A DNA stretch of 64,000 nt from Saprospiraceae bacterium (GTDB taxonomy: Bacteria > Bacteroidota > Bacteroidia > Chitinophagales > Saprospiraceae), in assembly GCA_016714985.1 (NCBI GenBank), contig JADKBS010000014.1, positions 62,001-126,000 of the forward strand, in the 5' to 3' direction. Of the stretch, positions 44,488 to 52,991 are shown one piece after another (the stretch's first letter is position 1; the number at the start of each line of letters is the position of its first letter). Both the position numbers and the translations under genes were made by a program. The notes beneath the pieces were generated by a model. The model was not told the DNA's origin. It saw only the letters and a program-made list of their open reading frames with translations, and made no database searches.

Positions 44488-44530
44488 AAATTGGGAAATT
44501 GTGCGGAAAGCACAATTTCCCAATTTCTAT
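44484..44530. terminator. Bidirectional terminator-like hairpin
   Basis: Perfect 21-bp arms: ATAGAAATTGGGAAATTGTGC (44484-44504) and its reverse complement at 44510-44530, with loop GGAAA. It lies between the Uma2 gene and the patatin gene, both pointing into it, and overlaps the Uma2 stop codon. Confidence 0.75.
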
Positions 44531-44547
44531 CAGTTTCTATAAATTTC

Positions 44548-45321
44548 TCAATTTCCCACCAGCGCCGCCAACTCCGCCCGCTTCTCGTGCGCTGCCTTGT
44601 AACCCAACTCGAACATTTCATCGAAATGCCCTCGGTCGAAGGTGCCGAAGCTGGTCAGGTCAGGTGCCACCACTACGTTGCACAGGTGGTACTTGTGGAT
44701 GGTGTGGTGGTGTATGCTTAGGTGGAACAGCCGTTCCATGACCGACAGGGTGTTCTTGATGTCGCTCGGCTGCAGGTCTTTGAATGGGTGGACGTTGGAG
44801 CCGACAATCAGTTCGCACTCGCCCGCCAGCGGCTCCACGGGGAAGTTGTTCAGCGCGCCGCCGTCGGTGTAGAGCTGCCCCTCGATTTCCACGGGCGTGA
44901 ACACCACGGGGAAGGCCGCCGAGGCCAAAATCGGGCGGATGAGTTGCCCGTGGGCAAAGGTGCGCTGCTTGCCCTTCACCATGTCGGTGGCCGTGACGTA
45001 GAGCTTTGTTTTCAAAACGCCAAAGTCATCGTCTGGCAGCAGCTCTTTCAAGACGGGGTAAAACTTATCGGTATCTAAGAAACCTGGCTTGCGGGAAGCA
45101 AAAAGGCCGGGCTTGAAGATGGGGGTATTCTTGAAAAAATCGAGGATGGTACCCACCGAGTGCCCCGCTGCCCGTAGCGCTCCGACGATGGCCCCTGCGC
45201 TGGTGCCGGAAATTGCTGTAGGCTCAATGCCAATCTCTTCGAGGACTTGCAGCAGCCCAAGGTGGGCAACGCCGCGCACGCCGCCGCCAGAAAGTACGAG
45301 GCCGATGGAGGGGGAGGTCAT
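44548..45321 (-). CDS. Patatin-like phospholipase (RssA type)
   Basis: 257 residues. The catalytic dyad is clear: the oxyanion loop GLVLSGGGVRGVAHLG, the nucleophile GTSAG near 40, and the Asp of DGGALNNFP near 155. A Gly/Arg-rich oxyanion motif and the length match RssA/YchK-type patatins. It hydrolyses acyl esters of phospholipids, probably cytoplasmic or membrane-associated. It is followed by the Uma2/patatin terminator and lies about 145 bp from the third Uma2 gene. Confidence 0.9.
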   Translation of the reverse strand: MTSPSIGLVLSGGGVRGVAHLGLLQVLEEIGIEPTAISGTSAGAIVGALRAAGHSVGTILDFFKNTPIFKPGLFASRKPGFLDTDKFYPVLKELLPDDDFGVLKTKLYVTATDMVKGKQRTFAHGQLIRPILASAAFPVVFTPVEIEGQLYTDGGALNNFPVEPLAGECELIVGSNVHPFKDLQPSDIKNTLSVMERLFHLSIHHHTIHKYHLCNVVVAPDLTSFGTFDRGHFDEMFELGYKAAHEKRAELAALVGN

Positions 45322-45367
45322 AATGATTTAGGATTGTACGATTTAGGATTTGGAACCCTGTCTTGGT

Positions 45368-46007
45368 TTATTTTCGCTTCGCTTTGAATTCCGAGAGTTT
45401 CAAATTGAACCCAGGTAGCACATCTTCGCCGTCCAAGGCGTTTTTTTCAAAATTGGTAACAATTTCAGGCTCTTTCACGCCGGTAATGGGCCTCCTCATA
45501 AGGGTCAATCAGCCAGCCGAGGCGCACGCCGTTCTTCATCCAAGCGTTGGCCATCTTCTTGCGCAGCGGCCCAATACTGTCGGAAGAAGAACGCACCTCT
45601 CCGACGAAATCTGGGACGATTTTTATGAAATCCTCTTCTTCTTCCTCTGGGGCGTCGTCGAGCCGTTCTTGCGAGATATAAGCTGCGTCGGGCTGTTTGG
45701 TCGAGCCGTCGGGCAGGTCGAAACCAGAAGATGGGCCGTGCAGTTCGCCTTTTTTGTGGGTTTCAAACCAAATAATCAAGAATCGCAAAAGAGAAATTTC
45801 TCTTTTGCCAGTGCCTCTTTTTACTGGTGACATAACAGTGATGGTTCCGTTTTTATCCCTCTCAATGTGCAGGTCAGGGTACCGTTCGCAAATGCGCAGA
45901 TACTCTTCACGGCTCAGCCTGCGCTCGCTCCTCAGCGCGCTCATGCTCAGAAGCGTTGCGATGGGGTCGGGGTCTTTCTTATTGAAGAAATCAATTGCTG
46001 TGCGCAT
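45368..46007 (-). pseudogene. Uma2-family protein (3), frameshifted near the 3' end
   Basis: The frame from ATG 46007 (or MSALRSERRLSREEYLRI at 45944) holds most of the domain: FDLPDGSTKQPDAAYISQERL, IKIVPDFVGEVRSSSDSIGPLRKKMANAWMKNGVRLGWLIDPYEE, and then stops at 45465. The normal Uma2 end (KEPEIVTNFEKNALDGEDVLPGFNLKL) is in another frame and ends with TAA at 45368-45370. A single indel near 45470-45490 explains this. If the shift is an assembly error, the gene is normal. It is the third Uma2 copy in this part of the window. Confidence 0.75.
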
Positions 46008-46080
46008 TGTACATGATTTTTTAATAAAATATCACCCTGCGAAAATAGGTCATTTCCATTGCAAAGCCAAAAACTGCCAG

Positions 46081-48820
46081 CTACCATTGTGAAATGACGA
46101 AAAAACTGGGCGTTGCCCTTGCGGCAATACGGGATAGCTCCTTGACCGTGTAAGCTTGTTGTGGTTGGCCTTCGGGCGGCGACTGTAGCAGGTAATCCTT
46201 GTCGAGGATGTTTTGGCGGTTGGTGAAATTGTAAATAGCAATGCCAAGTTTGCCGTTGTTGCGGCGCTTTTGCCATTTCCAAGTGACGCTGAGGTCGAGC
46301 CGGGCAAGCCCTTCGAGCCGCTTGGTGTTGAGCCGCTCAAAATAGAGCCTGCGCTCGATGCCTTCAGGGCAATTGGCGCAAGGGGTTTCAACGATGCTGG
46401 GCGTTGGGGAATAGGGTATGCCGCTGCGGAGGTGCAGGTTGGCGGAGAACTCCCATTTGCCAAGGGTATAGGTGTTGACGCAATTGATGCGGTTGCGGAT
46501 GTCGTGCCGGGCAGGGTAGGGCATGCCGAGGTTGAGTTCAGGGAACCTCAATTCCACTTTGCTGAGCGAATAGGAAAGCCAAAGGCTGTATTTGCGCCAC
46601 CGCTTGCGCCAGAGTACGTCCAGCCCAGCGGCCTTGCTCTCCCCATCGAAAAAATTGGTGCCGAAGCTGCTCTCCAACAATAGGTTGGCTGTGGTGAGGT
46701 TGCGGTTTCGCTTCCAATAAATTTCCAAATCGAGCAAGGTGTTGCTGGTTTCCTTGCCGATGCCGAGGGTGTATTGCCAAAGCTCCTGTGCGGGAGTGTT
46801 CTCGCTGGCCAAAGCCCAGAGTGGTTCGCCGATGCCGAGTTCGTTGAAATCAAGCATCTGGAAGACGAACTGCCAATAGCGCCCTACGCCGCCTTTCACT
46901 TGCCAACTGCCTTCCTGCTGCTTGCCCCAAGGATACCAGTTGAAACTTATGCGCGGTTCGGTGTAGTTCAGTCCCCGAGCTGGGAACAGCGTGCCGCGCA
47001 GGCCAAGCGAGATGTTGAGCCGGTCGTTGGCTTGATAGCCAAATTCCGCATAAAAAGTATGTTGTGCGCTGCGCACCGTATCGTTCCAGAGGATGTGGCT
47101 GGTCATTTCCACGGCATTGGTATCGGAATAGGCCAGGATGGCCTCTTGGGCGTTGTACTGGTAGCCAAACGATAGGCGCTGGCGCTCGTTCCGCTGCCAG
47201 TCGTGGTGGAAGTTGGACCTGAACTCCGTCATTCGGTTGTCCCTGTTCAAACGATAGGCAAAGGCACGGTTGGGGTCTGTTTCGTTCCAGAGGAAGGTAT
47301 AGGAATTCGTGAAGCCGCTGAGCGAGGCATGGTAGCGCACCTTGAACTTCGGCGACCAGTTCGCCTTGTGCATCCAGGAAAGCCCGGTGTTCTGGGTGTC
47401 CATGACATCGTCAGTCTTTAAATAATCGGTGCTGTCGTTCTTCTCAAGATGGTAGTCGAGGTGGTCGCCGGAGGTGAAGAGGGTCAGTGCGTTTTCTGCC
47501 AATTTTTTGGTGCGCCAGCGCAGCTTGATATTGGCATCGCCAAAATTGAGGAAGGGGTTCCAGGTATAGCGTTGGTCCTGTGCAGTGGCTTGCTGCCCGA
47601 AGTCCACCCGTCCATTTTGAAAGAGCTGCTTGAAGAAGTTCTGGTAGGCTGTCGCCTGCAGGCCGTCAATATAGCTGCGCCGCAGGGCGATGAGCAGCGC
47701 GACGCGCTCCTTTTTGAGGGGAATATCCACATAGGCTTGTGTGCTGAGCAGGTTCATGCCGATGCCCCAGCGGGTTTTCGATGGAAAATCCTTTTTCGAT
47801 GAAATATCAATCACGCTGGAATTGCGCCCACCGTACTCCGCACCAAAATTGCCGCGCCACACCTCCACTTGGTCCACGACGAAGGGGTTGAACGAGTCGT
47901 ACAGCCCGAAGAAATGCCCCGTATGGTACACCGGTATGCCGTCGAGCATGACGAGGTTCTGGTCAGGGGTGCCGCCGCGCACGTTGAGCCGCGAGCCGCT
48001 CTCGTCGGCGCTGCCGATGCCGGGCAGCAATTGCAGGCTGCGCAGCACATCTGGCTCGCCCCAGCCGGGCAGGGTGGGCATTTTCTTTCGGTCAAATTTA
48101 TAGCTCCCGCTCTCCGAAAGCCGGATCATGTCCGTTGCGAACTTGCTGACGATGATGTCGGGCATGTTCACCACATCGTATTTCAGGCGGTAGGTTTGGC
48201 ATGGTTTGACGAGCAATGGCCTAACGACAAAAGCTTGCTGACGATAGCCCAAGTAGCTGATTATCAGGGAGTCGTCTTTTGAGAAATCGCCTTCTAATTT
48301 AAACTTTCCGTCCGTATCGGTAGCCGTGCCGTGTGGTGTGTCCTTGATGTGGGCGGTGGCGCCAGGCAATGGCTCGTTGGTTTCTGCGTCGAGGATGGTG
48401 CCGCAGAGGGCGAGGGAAGGTATAGGTTTTAGGATTTCAGGTTTCAGGGTTTCAGAGCCTGTCCTGATTTCTCGGGATTTTGGGGAGGGCTGCGCTTTGC
48501 GAAGCCTCTAATTTTTTAATCAAAACATATTTTTGGTCAATTACCTCAAAGCCAAGCCCTGTGCCGCTCAGGGTGCGCTGCATGGCCTCGCGCAATGGCA
48601 GTGCTTGGAACTGCACCGTGACGCGGACACCTTTCAAGGCTTCATCGTCGTAGGAGAAGGAGATGCCGCTGTTTTTCTCAAAAAAATCCAACGCGGCACG
48701 GAGGTCGGCATTGCGGAAATTGGCGGAAAGGGTAGGGGAGGGCTGCTGGGCATTGGCAAAATTGCCCATAATCACCAGAAACAGGAAAAGCCAGAATTTG
48801 TGGCGCAGGCTGTCGGTCAT
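46081..48820 (-). pseudogene. TonB-dependent receptor of FecA type (STN + CarboxypepD + plug + barrel), frame broken
   Basis: The first part, from ATG 48820 (MTDSLRHKFWLFLFLVIMGNFANAQQ), is a signal peptide plus STN domain (LSANFRNADLRAALDFFEKNSGISFSYDD). After a TGA at about 48452 the rest continues in another frame: a CarboxypepD_reg-like domain (GTILDAETNEPLPGATAHIKDTPHG), plug (DVLRSLQLLPGIGSADESGSRLNVRGGTPDQNLVMLDGIPVYH) and barrel to 46081. The break falls in a repetitive linker (TTTCAGG and GGATTT words, 48430-48480). STN-bearing receptors signal to an anti-sigma factor, and fecR and a sigma gene stand upstream. The ligand is unknown. Confidence 0.8.
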
Positions 48821-49074
48821 GGTGAAGCTGATGTAGATTTGATTTTTCTAATTCGGTGGAAATCCACCGAATTAGAACCGGGGTTGTTCAGACTTTCCCA
48901 CAGGCCCAGGAATTCAATATTGGTCCGGTTTCGGAGGTAGTTCTTGATGATGTCGTTGGCGGGGTAGCGGCCGTGCGAAGCAATGTCGGTAAGTGAGATA
49001 TAGGCACCGGTATCGTGTTGCTGAAGCCGCACCTCAATATCTTGTACCTTGATGGTTGTTTGTTTGTTCGACAT
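48817..49074 (-). CDS. Truncated KilA-N domain protein
   Basis: 85 residues. It starts like a KilA-N DNA-binding protein (TIKVQDIEVRLQQHDTGAYISLTDIA, DIIKNYLRNRTNIEFLGLWESLNNPG) but ends after about 75 residues of the domain, in a sequence read from a palindrome (HRIRKIKSTSASP). Full KilA-N proteins continue for about 150 more. Its stop overlaps the receptor start by 4 bp. KilA-N proteins are common in phages and mobile elements, so this is probably a remnant inserted between fecR and the receptor. Confidence 0.75.
   Translation of the reverse strand: MSNKQTTIKVQDIEVRLQQHDTGAYISLTDIASHGRYPANDIIKNYLRNRTNIEFLGLWESLNNPGSNSVDFHRIRKIKSTSASP
48847..48876. repeat. Palindrome within the KilA-N remnant
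   Basis: Arms TCTAATTCGGTGGA (48847-48860) and TCCACCGAATTAGA (48863-48876), exact, loop AA. It is similar in design to the CTCCGAAACT hairpin at 13530. It is translated as part of the C-terminus of the KilA-N fragment. Confidence 0.7.
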
Positions 49075-49154
49075 CTTTTTGTTGTGGCTTTCCTATAAAT
49101 AATGGACTTGCCTGACCCATCAAATTTGAAGGGTTTGAAAACGAGCGTCGGTGT

Positions 49155-50270
49155 TTACTTCACCCACACGGTATCCCCCTTCACCTCGCAGTTCAATTTC
49201 ATCGGGTCGCAGACCATCTTCACGGCCTTTTCAAGACTGCCATGCACGAACTTGCCGGAGAACGTGCGCTCGCCAAGGCTATCGGCCAGCACGAGCACGC
49301 CATATTGACGCTCCATTTCCTCAAAAACCCGGCCCAATGGCGCGCTGCGGAACGTGCTCTCGCCCTTGAACCAGTTGGGATAAGAAGCCAGCCCTTGCCG
49401 TTTTTGCATTTTGCCCCCCAAGATGGACACTTGTTCGCCCTTCTTCAACAACACCCGCTCCGTCTGCTCCGGGTTGATGACCTGCACCTTGCCCTCGGCG
49501 CACTTCACCTCCAGTTCATTGCCGCGGGCATAGACGTTGAACACCGTGCCCACCACCTCCACCGTGCCCTGCTCGGTGCGCACGGAGAAGGTCTTGCCTT
49601 TTCTCGCCTTGAAATATGCCTCGCCTTCCAGCACCACCGAGCGCCCGTCCGTCCAGTCGCTGGTCGTGAAGCCGAGTTTCGACATGGCGTTCAGCGTCGC
49701 CACCGAGCCGTCGGGCAGCTTCACTTCCTTTTTCTCGCCCGCCTTGGTCACATAATCCGTATCGGTAAAGCTGAACGGGTCGCGCCCAGCGAACCACCAA
49801 ATGCCTACCACGCCGAGGAGGATGGCAGCGGCGATGGCGAGCCATTTACGGTTGACGATGGACGGTTGACGGTTGACGGTTTGGAGGGTGGGGTTTGCGG
49901 CTTGTTTTGTTCCGATTTCGACAATTTTGGCTTCGGGTTGTTGGAGTGCCTCCGGCAATGGAGGCTGCACTTCCACCGCTGTTCCTTCAACATACACTTC
50001 CTCTGCTGCCATTTCTTTGGCCTTTTGAGCTTCCTCCGCCTCGACTGCCAACTGTAGGCTCAACTTCTGCCAGGCGAGGGTAGGGGAGAACTCCTCCATC
50101 TCCATGCCTTCGAGGGCGTGCAGCATCTCCACATAGTCAGGGTAGCTCTCCAAATTGCGGAGCGCCTCCAAGTCCGCTTGCGAGAGGTCGCCAGCCAACC
50201 AGCGGGCCAGCAACGTGTCGTCGTCGCTGCCTTCCGGCTTCAGGATATCGTCGTGGTCGTTATTTTCCAT
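49155..50270 (-). CDS. FecR-family anti-sigma / sigma regulator
   Basis: 371 residues. A short cytoplasmic N-terminus, a long acidic/Pro-rich linker, one membrane helix (WLAIAAAILLGVVGIWWF near 145) and a periplasmic FecR domain (GEKKEVKLPDGSVATLNAMSKLGF, GEAYFKARKGKTFSVRTEQGTVEVVGTVFNVYA), then a DUF4974 STN-like tail (APLGRVFEEMERQYGV, FSGKFVHGSLEKAVKMVC). It receives the receptor signal at its periplasmic end and controls the ECF sigma factor upstream. A TVNRQPSIVNRK segment before the helix is translated from a GTCAACCGTCAACCGTC repeat (49846-49886), absent from typical FecR. Confidence 0.88.
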   Translation of the reverse strand: MENNDHDDILKPEGSDDDTLLARWLAGDLSQADLEALRNLESYPDYVEMLHALEGMEMEEFSPTLAWQKLSLQLAVEAEEAQKAKEMAAEEVYVEGTAVEVQPPLPEALQQPEAKIVEIGTKQAANPTLQTVNRQPSIVNRKWLAIAAAILLGVVGIWWFAGRDPFSFTDTDYVTKAGEKKEVKLPDGSVATLNAMSKLGFTTSDWTDGRSVVLEGEAYFKARKGKTFSVRTEQGTVEVVGTVFNVYARGNELEVKCAEGKVQVINPEQTERVLLKKGEQVSILGGKMQKRQGLASYPNWFKGESTFRSAPLGRVFEEMERQYGVLVLADSLGERTFSGKFVHGSLEKAVKMVCDPMKLNCEVKGDTVWVK

Positions 50271-50367
50271 TTTTTTTTCTCTTTTGATTAAACGACTGGT
50301 CGGTGTTTTACCCTACTGCCCAATCCACCATCTTTGTCATTCCCGAAGGGAACCTAATCCGAAATCG

Positions 50368-50946
50368 TCAAATTCCTTTCAAAATCTGTCGCAGCTCCAC
50401 CAACGCCAAGTGCATCCGCTTCTCGACGGCCTTCACCGAGAGGTCGAGGCGCTCGGCGATTTCGGCGTACTTCATTTTGTCCATCCGGTTCATCAAGAAC
50501 ACGACCCGTTGGTTTTCGGGCAGCTTCGCAATGGCTGCTTCCAGCCGGTCTTGCAGTTCCTTGGTTTCGAGGTCGAAATGGGGGTTTTCCTCCGTTGCCT
50601 CTTCCATGGGCGCTTGTCGCTGGAATTTCAGCACCACTTGTTCGTGCTTTTTTTCATCCAAAAACAAATTGCCGGAAACGGCAAACAGGTAGCTCTTCAC
50701 TTTTTCGATGGGCACTTTGGCGCAATCGCGCCACAGGCGCAAGAAAGCCTCTTGCATCAGGTCTTCAGCCTCGCTGGCGGCAGCGCCCTTGTAGCAAAGG
50801 AAGTTGCGCACATGTCGGCTATGCGCGTAGAAGAGCTCCCGGTAGGTAGGCTCATGGCAGACGTTTTTTAGCTGGGAGTGGTTCCATGGGGGCAAAGGTA
50901 AGATATGGCTACATTGTTGGATTGTTTCATGGCTACATTGTTTCAT
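50368..50946 (-). CDS. ECF RNA polymerase sigma factor (FecI-like)
   Basis: Up to 192 residues. Region sigma-2 reads RHVRNFLCYKGAAASEAEDLMQEAFLRLWRD and region sigma-4 LPENQRVVFLMNRMDKMKYAEIAERLDLSVKAVEKRMHLALVEL. The first ~28 residues of the frame (MKQCSHETIQQCSHIL) are encoded by an ATTGTTTCATGG-type repeat, so the true start is probably downstream, perhaps at a non-ATG codon near QLKNVCHEPTY. Encoded directly upstream of the fecR gene and the receptor, it should drive their own transcription when the receptor signals. Confidence 0.85.
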   Translation of the reverse strand: MKQCSHETIQQCSHILPLPPWNHSQLKNVCHEPTYRELFYAHSRHVRNFLCYKGAAASEAEDLMQEAFLRLWRDCAKVPIEKVKSYLFAVSGNLFLDEKKHEQVVLKFQRQAPMEEATEENPHFDLETKELQDRLEAAIAKLPENQRVVFLMNRMDKMKYAEIAERLDLSVKAVEKRMHLALVELRQILKGI

Positions 50947-51025
50947 TGCTTCATTGTTTCATTGTGCGGGCAGCCCCAGCAATTAGGCCATGAAACCATG
51001 CAGCCATGAAACAATGAAGCAATAA
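50905..51025. repeat. ATTGTTTCATGG / CCATGAAACAAT repeats in sigma factor leader
   Basis: About 120 bp of short repeats upstream of the sigma gene: GATTGTTTCATGGCTACATTG on the left, ATGAAACAATGAAGCAAT on the right, in opposite sense, so a hairpin is possible. Part of it is in frame with the sigma gene. Nothing else was found in the 205 bp to the DUF1800 start. Confidence 0.5.
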
Positions 51026-51151
51026 ATTTTTCGGTAGGGTTTTTTCTATGAAAATCGTTTTATTGCAAACTTTCCGCAAAACCGCCACCTCCTCTAACTT
51101 TCCCGCAGATTTTCCGACACCAAAAAACTGTCTAACCAAACTACATTCTAT

Positions 51152-52918
51152 ATGACTGTTTCAACGCTTAACAGACGGTCGTTTTTCCAAAAACTTGGCA
51201 AGTCCATGCCCCAAGGGGCAGGCGAACTGGGCCAGGCCGGGGAAAAAGCGAACCCGTTCCGCATCAGCGACCAGGAGCTGCCGCTGGTGCCACCACCCAC
51301 CACCACCATCACCCTCAGCGGGGGACTTGAGCCTTACAACGGCCCTTGGGACGTGGACCAGGCCACCCACCTGCTGCGCCGCATCGGCTTCGGCGTGAAG
51401 AAAGCTGACCTCGACCTGCTGCTCGGCATGACCGTGGGCGATGCCGTGGACCATGTGCTGAATACGAGCATACCGCAGACGAAGCCTGTTTACAACTACT
51501 TCGACGATGCCGACCCCAACAATCCCTACGATTACGAAGAGCCGACCCTTCAACTTGGCCAATCGTGGATACCCAATGACCCAGCCCCCTACCAGTTCAA
51601 CGGCGACGCAGAAGGCTACCGCATCCAGAGCTTCCGGGGCTGGTGGCTGGAGCAGATGGTCAACCAAGGGGCGAGCATCTTAGAGAAACTGACGCTGTTT
51701 TGGCACAACCATTTTGCGACGCAAACGGCTTCTTATTTCAATGGGAAAGGCTGCTACCAGCACAACAACCTCCTGCGCAGCAAGGCACTTGGCAATTTCA
51801 AGGAAATGACCAAGGCCGTCACCCTTGACCCGCTGATGCTTATCTACCTCAACGGCGTTTACAACACCAAATGGGCACCTGACGAGAACTACGCCCGTGA
51901 ATTGCAAGAGCTTTTCACCATCGGAAAAGACAACCCCGACCACTACACCGAGGAGGACGTGGTGGCCGCTGCCAGGGTGCTGACGGGCTGGAAGATTGAC
52001 TACGAGAAAGCCACCACTTGGTATTATGCCGTTGACCACGACAATACCGACAAGCAGTTCAGCGCATTTTACGGCAACACCGTCATACCTGGCAACGTGA
52101 ACGCCGAGGTGGAACTCGACGCCCTGCTCGACATGATATTCGAAAAGAACGAAGTGGCCGAGTACCTCTGCCGCAAGCTCTACCGCTGGTTTGTCTATTA
52201 TAACATAGATGCCACGACGGAGGCCAACGTCATCCAGCCGCTGGCACAAATCTTCCGCAGCGGCGGCTATGAGATAAAGCCCGTCCTGGAAACCCTGCTC
52301 AAAAGCACCCATTTCTTCGACGCCGTGAACAAGGGCTGTTATATCAAGACACCCGTGGACATCGTCATCGGAACCCTGCGCAGCTTCAACCTCGGCATCC
52401 CTTCCCAGACCTACTGGGACGATTTCGAGATGAAATACTTCCTCACCGATGCGTTGGTGGGTCAACAGATGATGCCCGGCGACCCTCCCAATGTGGCTGG
52501 TTGGCAGGCCTTCCGCCAAGTGCCTTTGTACTACCGCATGTGGGTCAACAGCACCACGGTGCGCAGGCGCAACGAATACCTTGGCCTACTCTTCACGCCT
52601 TATATTGCCACCAGCGACGACAACCGGCTACAGATAATCCCTGTGGATTTCGCCGCCCAGATGAGCAACCCTTACGACCCCGTTGTGATGATTGATGATA
52701 TGGTGAAAATCCTGCTGCCGCAACCTTTGTCCGACAACAAGAAATGGCTGTTGAAGAACATCCTGCTATCTGGCCAAGCGAGCGACAGTTACTGGACGAT
52801 TGCCTGGTCGGATTATGTCAACGACCCCGGCAACGACATGTACTTCAGCATCGTCAACACCCGCTTGACCAATATGCTGGCCTACATGCTGCTACTGCCC
52901 GAATACCAATTGGCATAG
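51152..52918 (+). CDS. DUF1800 family protein
   Basis: 588 residues. DUF1800 landmarks are ATHLLRRIGFGVKKADLDLLLGM near the N-terminus, TLFWHNHFATQTASYFNGKG, and the block DENYARELQELFTIG with YTEEDVVAAARVLTGWKI. The end has ADVARP-like features (MPGDPPNVAGWQAF). Function unknown; it nearly always lies beside a DUF1501 gene, as here (74 bp). No clear cleavable signal peptide is visible; an N-terminal RRSFFQKLGKS may be Tat-like. It may hold metal ions or process sulfated or phosphonate compounds, but this is unproven. Confidence 0.85.
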   Translation: MTVSTLNRRSFFQKLGKSMPQGAGELGQAGEKANPFRISDQELPLVPPPTTTITLSGGLEPYNGPWDVDQATHLLRRIGFGVKKADLDLLLGMTVGDAVDHVLNTSIPQTKPVYNYFDDADPNNPYDYEEPTLQLGQSWIPNDPAPYQFNGDAEGYRIQSFRGWWLEQMVNQGASILEKLTLFWHNHFATQTASYFNGKGCYQHNNLLRSKALGNFKEMTKAVTLDPLMLIYLNGVYNTKWAPDENYARELQELFTIGKDNPDHYTEEDVVAAARVLTGWKIDYEKATTWYYAVDHDNTDKQFSAFYGNTVIPGNVNAEVELDALLDMIFEKNEVAEYLCRKLYRWFVYYNIDATTEANVIQPLAQIFRSGGYEIKPVLETLLKSTHFFDAVNKGCYIKTPVDIVIGTLRSFNLGIPSQTYWDDFEMKYFLTDALVGQQMMPGDPPNVAGWQAFRQVPLYYRMWVNSTTVRRRNEYLGLLFTPYIATSDDNRLQIIPVDFAAQMSNPYDPVVMIDDMVKILLPQPLSDNKKWLLKNILLSGQASDSYWTIAWSDYVNDPGNDMYFSIVNTRLTNMLAYMLLLPEYQLA

Positions 52919-52991
52919 GACGAATGCCTTGAAATCCGGCTTTGCCAACCTTCAATCCATCAGTCCTTCAATCCATCAATCATTCCTTAAA

